A stretch of 64,000 bases of DNA, taken from NCBI GenBank assembly GCA_964468045.1, contig CAYXTO010000004.1, positions 1 through 64,000 of the forward strand. The letters are read 5' to 3'. The translations under genes were made by a program, and so were the position numbers. The stretch comes from JAWKXU01 sp964468045. GTDB lineage: Bacteria > Pseudomonadota > Alphaproteobacteria > Sphingomonadales > Sphingomonadaceae. This document shows, piece by piece, positions 42,356-51,445 of this stretch; positions within the stretch are counted from its first letter, which is position 1, and each line of letters begins with the position of its first letter. The notes under the pieces were generated by a model. That model was not told the DNA's origin. It worked only from the letters and a program-made list of their open reading frames with translations, and did not search any database.

Positions 42356-44044
42356 CTAAACTTCGTCCGATCCGGATCGCCCCAGAACCTTGTCGAGCAA
42401 CTCCTCGCAGCTATCGATCACCTCGCCCTTCCGCCACGCTCCTTCTTCCGCGCCAGAGGGAAGGACATCTCCGCGCCAAGCCACATGCTGGTCCGGCCGG
42501 ACAAGGATCAGCGCCTTCTGATAGGCTTGCCGGATATCGGCGTCGTGGATGCGCACTATCTCCAGCGGCAACCCGATCTTGCTGGCTGCGGCTTCAATCG
42601 GCCCGGTCTCGCAATCCTCCAGCACCAGAAGCGTGAACCACTTGCCCAAATGATCATAAACCGCCGTGCCGTCGGCCAGGAACATATGCGGCAGGATGCT
42701 GCCCGGCCAAGTCGAAGGCTTGACCGCCAGCATATCGAATGCGGGCGGATAGCCCGCTTCGTCCACGACAACCTGGGAAGCATCGTAGCGATAGCCCTGC
42801 TCCGTTCCCCAGGCCTCGTTCTCGATATTGCCCAGCCTGGCGATCTCCCGCCCCAGCCAGAGCCGACGCGCGCGCGATTGCGCATCATCCCCGCCAAGCT
42901 CGCCCGCGTGCTGATAGAGCCGGTATATTGCGGCGCGGATGCCGAGATGCCGCTCGGACGTGGCCTTGGAGATGCGGGCGATCGGGTGGCGTTCGTCATG
43001 ATAGGAATTCAGCAGCCCTTCGCCGCCCCAGCCCTGCAATGCAGCGGCGATCTTCCACGACAGATTGACAACTTCGGGGATACCCGTATTCATGCCGTAG
43101 CCGCCTGTCGGCACGAATTGATGGGCCGCGTCGCCAACCAGAAAAGCGCGCCCTGCACGGTATTGATGTGCCACCTGATAATTGAGCGTCACCGGATTGG
43201 CGACCGAGATCTCGAAGTCGAAATCCCGCCCCATGAGGTCCACCACAAGCTTGCGCGGATCAATGGCTTCGAAACCTTCGTCCGGCGGAACCAGGGCATG
43301 GAGCGTCCATTCCTGAATATCGTCCTGCGCGACAATCTGGCCCCACCAAGTCTGATAATGCCAGCCTTGCCCGAATTGATGCAGCAATTCGTAATCGCGC
43401 GAGCGGAAATGGACGAGATACATATGTGCGGCGCCAAGATTGCCTTCGCTGGCAATGCCCAATTGCGCGCGGACTGTGCTGTTTCCTCCGTCACAGGCCG
43501 CAAGATACCGCGCTCGCACCTCCTGCTTCATGCCGGTCGTTTCGTCGACGATTATGGCAGTGATACCCTGCGCGTCTTCGGTGAAACTTTCGAGCCGGCA
43601 GGAGAAGCGGATATCGGCTTCCGGCTTGCTTTCAGCAACCTCACGGATGATCGGCTCGATCAGGATCTGACTGACCCGCAGCGGCGGCTCCAGGGAGAGC
43701 GTCCCGTCGTTTCGATTCCGGCGCCGCCAATATTCAACGCGGTTGGACGGATAGCAAAAGCGGTGCAATTCGTGCGAGCCGGGCTTGAGGTCCGTCGTCC
43801 AGATTATGTCATAATTGCTGTCGAAGGGGACGCCTGCCTCGCGCAGCTTTTCCGCAAGGCCGACACGCCGGAACAGGTCCATGGCCCGGCCATTGGTCAG
43901 GTCCATTTTCGGATGGCGCGTGGTCGATGGATTGCGTTCCACCAGCAGCGAGCGAATTCCGTAGTGGGCAAGTTCGACCGCCATGGTCAGGCCGACCGGC
44001 CCTCCGCCAGCAATAAGCACGGGAACTTCGATCGGCTGGGGCAT
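42356..44044 (-). CDS. FAD-dependent aromatic hydroxylase (PheA/TfdB/MhpA-like)
   Basis: This 562-aa class A flavoprotein monooxygenase has the dinucleotide motif VLIAGGGPVGLTMAVELA at residues 10-27, the DG region AACDGGNSTVRAQLG, the ribityl motif FLVGDAAHQFVPTGGYGMNTGI, and a C-terminal thioredoxin-like domain from about 400. Such enzymes hydroxylate phenolic substrates with NAD(P)H. It follows the extradiol dioxygenase by 39 bases on the same strand, giving a hydroxylation-then-ring-cleavage pair. The phenolic substrate cannot be named. Confidence 0.88.
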   Translation of the reverse strand: MPQPIEVPVLIAGGGPVGLTMAVELAHYGIRSLLVERNPSTTRHPKMDLTNGRAMDLFRRVGLAEKLREAGVPFDSNYDIIWTTDLKPGSHELHRFCYPSNRVEYWRRRNRNDGTLSLEPPLRVSQILIEPIIREVAESKPEADIRFSCRLESFTEDAQGITAIIVDETTGMKQEVRARYLAACDGGNSTVRAQLGIASEGNLGAAHMYLVHFRSRDYELLHQFGQGWHYQTWWGQIVAQDDIQEWTLHALVPPDEGFEAIDPRKLVVDLMGRDFDFEISVANPVTLNYQVAHQYRAGRAFLVGDAAHQFVPTGGYGMNTGIPEVVNLSWKIAAALQGWGGEGLLNSYHDERHPIARISKATSERHLGIRAAIYRLYQHAGELGGDDAQSRARRLWLGREIARLGNIENEAWGTEQGYRYDASQVVVDEAGYPPAFDMLAVKPSTWPGSILPHMFLADGTAVYDHLGKWFTLLVLEDCETGPIEAAASKIGLPLEIVRIHDADIRQAYQKALILVRPDQHVAWRGDVLPSGAEEGAWRKGEVIDSCEELLDKVLGRSGSDEV

Positions 44045-44083
44045 ATGCGTTCTCTCGATTGGAGGAAGGAGTGGGAAAGCAGC

Positions 44084-44953
44084 TCAACGGATGGCGTGGC
44101 TGCCGAAGGAACCGCCCCAGAGATAGGCGGACTCCCAACGGGTCTCGACCCAGCTTTCAGGGTTTTCGATCAGCGTCGATCCGTAACCATATTCGAACAG
44201 GAATCCGGACGGCGAAACGGCGTAGAAGGATAGTGCCGGATCGTTGGCATGCTGCCCGAGCGAGCGCCCTACCGGTGCAGCCCCAGCCATGACCTTGTCC
44301 CAGGCTCGGCCCACCGTGCTCATCCGGTCAACTTCCAGATAGATGTGGTCGAAACCCGCAACGCCCGGGATATGCGCCAGGGCAACGACATGATGGCGCT
44401 TCCCGCCATTGAGGAAATGGCCGTCCGATCCCGGCACGACCTCTATGGAGTCGGTCCGCCTCAGGCCAATGACGTCAACGAAGAACGTGAGTGCCGCAGC
44501 CAGATCGGGGACCAGTATCAGCACGTGGCCCAGCCCCGCGTCCCCGGTAATGAAACGCGCGCCCGTGGGGGAAGCGAAGGGCTCCGAAAGCGTAAGCCCA
44601 CCGACGAACAGTTCCACCCGGGTTCCATCCGGCGCCTCGGTCCTGACAAGGCGATAGACCTCGCGCGCCTTCGCCAAGGCCGGATCCTCCTCGGCGCTGT
44701 ATCCGTGCTGGCGAAGCCGCTGGACAATTCCATCCAGCGCTTCGAGCGTGTCCACCTCAAGCCCTATGTAATCGCAACCCGGATCCTCGCTTTTGCGAAC
44801 CGCGATCCGCCAGGCGCGTTCGTCCGCCCGGAAGCGCAATTCGCCCTCCTGTCGGCACGCTTGCAGCCCGAATATCTCCGTTCCAAAACTTTCCCAGGCC
44901 GCGACATCGCCGCGAAACCCGGCATAGCCGAGCCTCAGGTTTGGCTTGTCCAT
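44084..44953 (-). CDS. Type I extradiol ring-cleavage dioxygenase (VOC family)
   Basis: This 289-aa two-domain vicinal-oxygen-chelate enzyme resembles 2,3-dihydroxybiphenyl dioxygenase. The iron ligands are visible as H143 (GLGHVLI), H203 (FDHIYLE) and E254 (FLFEYGYG). Active-site residues around H188 and H235 (GQHANDP) are also in place. It cleaves catechols next to the diol using O2. The length fits the family. It is the first gene of a two-gene operon with the FAD hydroxylase, and a TetR-type dyad covers the promoter. Confidence 0.9.
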   Translation of the reverse strand: MDKPNLRLGYAGFRGDVAAWESFGTEIFGLQACRQEGELRFRADERAWRIAVRKSEDPGCDYIGLEVDTLEALDGIVQRLRQHGYSAEEDPALAKAREVYRLVRTEAPDGTRVELFVGGLTLSEPFASPTGARFITGDAGLGHVLILVPDLAAALTFFVDVIGLRRTDSIEVVPGSDGHFLNGGKRHHVVALAHIPGVAGFDHIYLEVDRMSTVGRAWDKVMAGAAPVGRSLGQHANDPALSFYAVSPSGFLFEYGYGSTLIENPESWVETRWESAYLWGGSFGSHAIR

Positions 44954-44970
44954 CTACGAGCTCCCATTAC

Positions 44971-44986
44971 CTGACCAGTAGGTCAG
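44971..44986. promoter_or_regulatory. TetR-type operator before the extradiol dioxygenase gene
   Basis: CTGACC-agta-GGTCAG is a perfect dyad 17 bases upstream of the dioxygenase start codon. The core TGACC-N4-GGTCA is like operators of several TetR-family regulators of catabolic or efflux genes. No matching regulator gene is adjacent; the TetR gene at 1119 has a different palindrome. Confidence 0.5.
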
Positions 44987-45158
44987 TTATATTCGCCCTA
45001 GCCGCATTGATTGAGATCAAGAATGCCCGCGAGAATTCGTCGCGCGTGAAGATGCGCCCCAGAGCGTCACAAGTCGGCGATCAACGGGAAGACCTGCCGG
45101 AGGAGAACACGGGTTATCGAATGATCGGTCATCCTGATAGGCACATACGATCACTGTT

Positions 45159-45172
45159 TTGATAATAATCAA
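45159..45172. promoter_or_regulatory. Perfect Fnr box before the cytochrome c/katG genes
   Basis: TTGATAATAATCAA matches TTGAT-N4-ATCAA exactly, 87 bases upstream of the cytochrome c start. Fnr-type activation at low oxygen would fit a periplasmic electron carrier and peroxidase pair. Confidence 0.65.
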
Positions 45173-45259
45173 TTTCTCCGATTTATCATTCGCCCATATT
45201 GGCCCGCGACAGAACAGCATCGGCTCGGCTCTTCGGAGCAAGCCAGGGGAAGGCGGGGA

Positions 45260-45652
45260 ATGCTTCACCATCTATCAGCCGCAGCGGCAGCCTTGGCCGC
45301 AACCGTAATGCTGGCTGCATCCGCTGCATTCGCGGAACAACCGCCCCTGGCGCAAGCAGGGAAGAAGCATTTCATTCGCTGCGTTGCCTGTCACTCCATG
45401 TCCGCCGAAGCCCCGCCAAAACTCGGGCCTCATCTCGAAGGGATCGTCGGCCGCAGGGTGGCATCGGTCGAAGGGTTCAATTACTCCGATGCCTTGCGCG
45501 CCCAGGACTTCACCTGGGATGAAGCGCAACTCGACAAATGGCTGTCGTCTCCACAGGCCGACATTCCCGGCCTCTGCTTGCCCTTTACCGGCTTGGCCAA
45601 GGCGGAAGAGCGGCGCGCCTTCATCGCTTACCTGAAACATCCGGCGCCGTGA
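45260..45652 (+). CDS. Small periplasmic class I cytochrome c with altered distal ligand region
   Basis: This 130-aa protein has a signal peptide ending near residue 25 (AAFA-EQ) and one c-haem motif CVACH (C41, C44, H45), followed by PPKLGPHLEGIVGRRVASVEGF typical of class I cytochromes. Where relatives have GTKM with the axial Met, it has GLCL (C106, L107), so the usual Met ligand is missing and a Cys sits beside it. It precedes the catalase-peroxidase gene by 82 bases and follows a perfect Fnr box. Confidence 0.82.
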   Translation: MLHHLSAAAAALAATVMLAASAAFAEQPPLAQAGKKHFIRCVACHSMSAEAPPKLGPHLEGIVGRRVASVEGFNYSDALRAQDFTWDEAQLDKWLSSPQADIPGLCLPFTGLAKAEERRAFIAYLKHPAP

Positions 45653-45734
45653 GGCGGGCCGGGGCGCCTCGTGTCCAAACAGAGTGCGTCATTCCGGATC
45701 ATCATCCAGCCAAGTACCTAACAGGAGGGTATAT

Positions 45735-47970
<2,236 letters not shown>

Positions 47971-47987
47971 GCCGTACTGACGGAAGT

Positions 47988-48030
47988 TGGCGCCCAAACA
48001 GGTTTTTCCCTTACACCTGTTCGGGCGCCA
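47988..48030 (+). terminator. 16-bp-stem hairpin after katG
   Basis: The arm 47988-48003 (starting TGGCGCCC) pairs with 48015-48030 (ending GGGCGCCA) over 16 positions with a single A-C mismatch, around an 11-base loop. It begins 18 bases past the katG stop and ends 52 bases before the next cytochrome gene. There is no long T-run, so it may be a terminator or an mRNA-stabilising element. Confidence 0.6.
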
Positions 48031-48082
48031 GCACCCTTTCCCGTGCAAGCATATACAATTCGATTGGATGCCGGAGTTCGAA

Positions 48083-48490
48083 ATGCCATTTTCGCCAAAG
48101 TTCCTGATGGCCATGGGCGCTGGCGCAATCGTCGCGGCCTGGGTGGGCGCGAGTGCTGGAACGGCGATCGCCAAGGAAACGGCGGCACAACAAGTCCCGG
48201 CGAAACCGGCGGCATTCGCTACTTGTGCGGCCTGCCATTCGGTCGAGCCCGGCAAGAATGGCGTCGGGCCGAGCCTGGCCGGCATCGCCGGGCGCAAGGC
48301 CGGGAACCTCCCGGGTTTCGCCTACAGCAACGCCTTGAAAAACTCGGGCATCATCTGGGGCGCGACCAGCCTCGACAGATGGCTCACCTCGCCGCAGCAG
48401 GCTTTTCCCGGAACCAAGATGCCGTTTGCCGGCATTCCCGACCCGGCAAGGCGACGGGAAGTGGTCAACTACCTGCTCGCCCTGAAATAG
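48083..48490 (+). CDS. Small periplasmic class I cytochrome c
   Basis: This 135-aa protein has a signal peptide ending near residue 30 (GTAIA-KE), a haem motif CAACH (C48, C51, H52), KNGVGPSLAGIAGRKAGNLPGFAYS, and an intact distal Met in GTKMPFAGI (M113). ATG 48083 follows GGAG at six bases; an ATG at 48068 is the alternative. It is a paralogue of the cytochrome at 45260, and together they flank the peroxidase gene. It is a likely periplasmic electron carrier. Confidence 0.85.
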   Translation: MPFSPKFLMAMGAGAIVAAWVGASAGTAIAKETAAQQVPAKPAAFATCAACHSVEPGKNGVGPSLAGIAGRKAGNLPGFAYSNALKNSGIIWGATSLDRWLTSPQQAFPGTKMPFAGIPDPARRREVVNYLLALK

Positions 48491-48578
48491 CCTGCCCCGG
48501 GGAGAGCCACCCGGTATCGCCGAAATCCGTTCCTCCACCCGCCTGATCGCGCCGGGAACGAAACCCGTTGTCCACAAT

Positions 48579-48944
48579 TCACGAAATGCGAAGCGGACCC
48601 GCAAGCAGCAGCGTCCAGCACACCGCCGCCCCCAACCACAGAACGAGAGCATAGGCGGCGCGGCGGAAGCCGGGCGTATGGCGGCGAAGAACCAGGCGAT
48701 GATCGAGATACCCGGCAATCGGAAAGCTCAGCGACCAGAGGATGCCGGCAAGGATCATGGTGGGCCACACCCAATCGCCACGCCAGTCATCGGGATTGCC
48801 GAAAAACGGCTCCAATACAGGATAGGCGGCATAATACAGGCCGCCACCCAGGGCGCCCATGCTCAATAATCCGAGAATGGCCGCGACGATGCAGGCAATG
48901 ATCGATCGCCTGATGGTCAGGAGAGCCGACGGAATAATCCTCAT
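48579..48944 (-). CDS. Small three-helix membrane protein
   Basis: A protein of about 121 aa starting MRIIPSALLTIRRS at 48944. Three hydrophobic segments are visible (SIIACIVAAILGLLSMGALGG, WPTMILAGILWSLSFPIAGYL, AAYALVLWLGAAVCWTLLL). The sequence between the first two, LEPFFGNPDDWRGDWVW, is rich in Trp and Asp. The family is unknown. It follows the DksA/TraR-type gene by 16 bases and is probably cotranscribed. Upstream in-frame codons overlap that gene and are not used. Confidence 0.55.
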   Translation of the reverse strand: MRIIPSALLTIRRSIIACIVAAILGLLSMGALGGGLYYAAYPVLEPFFGNPDDWRGDWVWPTMILAGILWSLSFPIAGYLDHRLVLRRHTPGFRRAAYALVLWLGAAVCWTLLLAGPLRIS

Positions 48945-48960
48945 GTCCCGGCCGGCTTCG

Positions 48961-49287
48961 TCATTGCTCCCGACTTGCGCACTCGATGCACAGCGCCGCT
49001 TCCGGGCGGGCTTCGAGACGTTTGGGCGCAATCGCGGCACCGCACCGCACGCATTCCCCATAGGTGCCGTTTTCAATGCGCGTCAACGCGCGCTGCACCG
49101 AGGCGATTTCCCGCGTGATCAACGCACCCTGCCCTTCCAGAGAAGCATCGTCTTCCATCTCGACCGCCTGCTCCGCGAAGTCGGGATTGAGCGGTTCGGC
49201 CAGTGCCTCCACAATTCGATCCCGCCGTTCCTTGAGTTCAACAAGCTGCGCTTCAAGGCGGGATTTGGCTTCGGCGGTATCGGGCAT
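48961..49287 (-). CDS. DksA/TraR-type zinc-finger protein
   Basis: A 108-aa protein with an N-terminal coiled coil (SRLEAQLVELKERRDRIVEAL) and a C4 zinc finger, C79-x2-C82 and C100-x2-C103 (ECVRCGAAI, LCIECASREQ). The TYGEC segment before the finger is standard for the family. DksA/TraR proteins bind RNA polymerase in its secondary channel; this is one of the shorter paralogues lacking the full DksA N-terminus. The start at MPDTAEAKSRL is preferred to an upstream in-frame ATG. Confidence 0.82.
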   Translation of the reverse strand: MPDTAEAKSRLEAQLVELKERRDRIVEALAEPLNPDFAEQAVEMEDDASLEGQGALITREIASVQRALTRIENGTYGECVRCGAAIAPKRLEARPEAALCIECASREQ

Positions 49288-49712
49288 TGCGCGGACTCCA
49301 TATCCAGTTCTTATCACCTGCACAGCAGCGGCTGCGCTACGCAGCAATGAAGCCCAAGCCATGGTCAAAGTCCATGCGGTAATGCATAATGCCGCGGAAA
49401 TTGCGGGGCATTCTGGCGCGAGGCCGGCAGCGCCTCACCACCTGACCGCGTCATTGGCCTAGCCAACCGCACCGGCTTCGGGAGGCCGCACCAAACGTTA
49501 GCGGAAATCAGCCATTGATGCTTTTGTTCGGACAACTTAGGGATCTGATATAGCCAATGCGAATGTCCGGAATTTGCTTGTGTCATGTTAATTATGATTT
49601 CAAATACTTGCCATATAAAGAGAAACTCTTTTCTACCTTAAAATATAATAAGTCAAATTTAATTGAATTATCAATGATAATATCAATTATTTAGAATTGC
49701 AGGGGTGAGGCG
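49288..49712. other. A+T-rich intergenic region before the orphan NorEF-like operon
   Basis: This 425-bp stretch has no gene. From about 49560 to 49712 it is strongly A+T-rich, unlike its surroundings. At 49661-49688 AATTGA and TCAATT flank an internal dyad TTATCA-a-TGATAA (49668-49680). It probably holds the promoter for the 49713 operon; the base composition suggests recent acquisition. Confidence 0.5.
49661..49688. promoter_or_regulatory. Nested A+T-rich palindromes
   Basis: The outer arms AATTGA (49661-49666) and TCAATT (49683-49688) enclose the near-central dyad TTATCA-a-TGATAA, 24-52 bases before the start at 49713. It resembles but does not match an Fnr box, because the half-site spacing is wrong. 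The regulator is unknown. Confidence 0.4.
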
Positions 49713-50432
49713 ATGGCAAATCCATATAGATATCTGAGATTCTGCGCATGGATGGGCCCGGTTGTCCTGATTGCGCTGGTCATTTTCTGGGGGATATTAG
49801 GGCGAAACATTCCGCCATATTCAGCGGCGCTGAGCGCGGAGGAATTGGCAAGAGAATTTCGCACTCATACTTTCTCGCTCAGGCTGGGAATGATAGTGAC
49901 CATGGCCGCCGGCGTGCTCTATACCATATGGGGCATGGCGATCACCAAGGTGATGGAGGAAGTCGAGCGGGATAACGATATCCTCTCCCGCCTTCAGCTG
50001 CTGGGCGCCACGCTGACCACGATCATCATCGTCATCCCCCCAGGACTTTGGCTTTCCGCTGCATTTCGGCCCGATACGGATCCGAACATCATACGCGCGC
50101 TCTACGATACAGCCTGGATCATATTCGACCTCGCCTTCACTCTCACCTCGATGCAGTTCATCTCTTTTGGCGTCTGCTTCCTTTCCGATCGACGGGAAGT
50201 CCCCTTGATCCCCAAATGGGCGAGCTGGTTCACGATCTGGGTCGGAGCGATGTTCCTTGTGCTGATGACCATGCCGTTCTTCCACAGCGGGCCGTTCTCC
50301 CGCAGCGGATGGGTCAACTACTGGGTGGAGTTCAGCATATTCTTCTATCTCATGGCCGCGATGTGCATTGTCATATTACGAGCAGTTAATCGGCTTGAAC
50401 GCGAACATCGGGAAAATTTGACCAATGGCTGA
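49713..50432 (+). CDS. Six-helix membrane protein of unknown family
   Basis: A 239-aa protein with about six hydrophobic helices (e.g. WMGPVVLIALVIFWGILG, LGMIVTMAAGVLYTIWGMA, TIIIVIPPGLWLSAAF, WFTIWVGAMFLVLMTMPFF, FSIFFYLMAAMCIVIL). No haem-copper or quinone-binding motif was recognised. ATG 49713 follows GGGGTGAGG. It overlaps the NorE-like gene by eight bases, making it the first of a tightly coupled three-gene operon. A partner role for the two oxidase-type subunits is inferred from that coupling only. Confidence 0.7.
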   Translation: MANPYRYLRFCAWMGPVVLIALVIFWGILGRNIPPYSAALSAEELAREFRTHTFSLRLGMIVTMAAGVLYTIWGMAITKVMEEVERDNDILSRLQLLGATLTTIIIVIPPGLWLSAAFRPDTDPNIIRALYDTAWIIFDLAFTLTSMQFISFGVCFLSDRREVPLIPKWASWFTIWVGAMFLVLMTMPFFHSGPFSRSGWVNYWVEFSIFFYLMAAMCIVILRAVNRLEREHRENLTNG

Positions 50433-51009
50433 CACTACGCCTTCAAGGGAACGTTCGTATTTCGAACATCCATCAATCCTCTCTTTTATCGCATTCGATA
50501 TCGCAAGCTTTGTCGCCTTTTTCGGATGCTTCATGATCGATCGGCTGTATCAGCCGGAATTGTTCAGCCAGTCGGCGGCAATGCTCGATGTCAATATCGG
50601 CCTGGCTAATACGCTCATCCTGTTGACGAGCGGCTGGCTCGTCGCGTTGGCAGCGGGGGACGCGCGGGCAGGCAATTTCGCCCAGGCAACCAACCGCCTA
50701 GTCCTTGCCACCATTATCGGTGCGAGCTTTGCCGTTCTCAAGGTATTTGAATATGGCATTAAAATCGGGCAGGGTCTTACCGCTTACACCAATGATTTTT
50801 TCAACTATTATTATGTTCTTACAGGGATTCACCTCTTCCATCTCCTGATCGGATTGGTCCTTCTCTGGATTGTCATACAAAAGACAAAACGACAGACTTC
50901 ATCCGATCCGGAATATATGAACTGGCTTAATTCTACGGCAGTTTATTGGCACATGGTTGATCTGCTGTGGATATTCCTTTTTCCCATGCTCTATCTTCAG
51001 GGGGTATGA
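50425..51009 (+). CDS. Cytochrome c oxidase subunit III/NorE-like protein
   Basis: This 194-aa protein has five membrane helices and the haem-copper oxidase subunit III pattern: LGLANTLILLTSG-like stretch (IGLANTLILLTSGWLVA), FFNYYYVLTGIHLFHLLIGLVLL, and a terminal AVYWHMVDLLWIFLFPMLYL. It is shorter than aa3 subunit III and close to NorE in length. NorE helps nitric oxide reductase function. No norCB or other subunit I is in the window. It overlaps both neighbours. Confidence 0.82.
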   Translation: MADTTPSRERSYFEHPSILSFIAFDIASFVAFFGCFMIDRLYQPELFSQSAAMLDVNIGLANTLILLTSGWLVALAAGDARAGNFAQATNRLVLATIIGASFAVLKVFEYGIKIGQGLTAYTNDFFNYYYVLTGIHLFHLLIGLVLLWIVIQKTKRQTSSDPEYMNWLNSTAVYWHMVDLLWIFLFPMLYLQGV

Positions 51010-51272
51010 TGAATAGTATATTCTCACGCCAAGCCACCCTCATTTGGGTTATCCTGGTCGTCGCGACATTGGCGAGCTATGGAGCCGCAGGGGTTCAAAC
51101 GGCCGGGGGCATCGCCTTTGGCGCGGTGATGCTGGTAGCGGTGGGCAAGGCCTATCTCATCGCAAGATACTTCATGGAGCTGGCGACGGCCAATCTCCCT
51201 TGGCGAATGATCTTCGGCGGACTTATCATCGCCGGAGGCGTTATCATCACCGCGCTCCATTTTCTGACCTGA
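51006..51272 (+). CDS. Cytochrome c oxidase subunit IV/NorF-like protein
   Basis: An 88-aa protein with three membrane helices (WVILVVATLASYG, GIAFGAVMLVAVGKAYLIARYFMELA, MIFGGLIIAGGVIITALHF). The KAYLIARYFMEL segment is typical of the subunit IV/NorF group. The start is ATG 51006 or 51009; the first gives an ATGA overlap with the NorE-like gene. It completes the orphan trio. Confidence 0.75.
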   Translation: MMNSIFSRQATLIWVILVVATLASYGAAGVQTAGGIAFGAVMLVAVGKAYLIARYFMELATANLPWRMIFGGLIIAGGVIITALHFLT

Positions 51273-51445
51273 AGCCGTCCTCTGAGTGGTAACAATCAGG
51301 AGCACGTCACTATCGACAAGACGGCGTTCGGAAGAAAAGTGATTGTGGATGTTGGCATGAGCTGAAGCAATTTGTGTAACAACTTCGTCCGCCGAGCCCC
51401 ACCCATCAACCACTCCTGCATAGCACCGGCTTGAGCAATATCCCG

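Larger units (their letters stand above)
44954..45259. other. Divergent intergenic region, dioxygenase operon and cytochrome c
   Basis: This 306-bp region has no gene. It contains the TetR-type dyad at 44971-44986 on the dioxygenase side, and a perfect Fnr box at 45159-45172 plus the half-site CATATTGGCCC at 45195-45205 on the cytochrome side. Confidence 0.55.

Noticed and set aside
42485..44233. 582-codon plus-strand frame opposite the FAD hydroxylase
   Set aside because: It is the shadow of a gene with clear FAD motifs, and it also runs into the next gene's antisense strand.
49661..49688. Fnr box upstream of the NorE/F-like operon
   Set aside because: TTGA and TCAA halves are present, but no pair has six bases between them.
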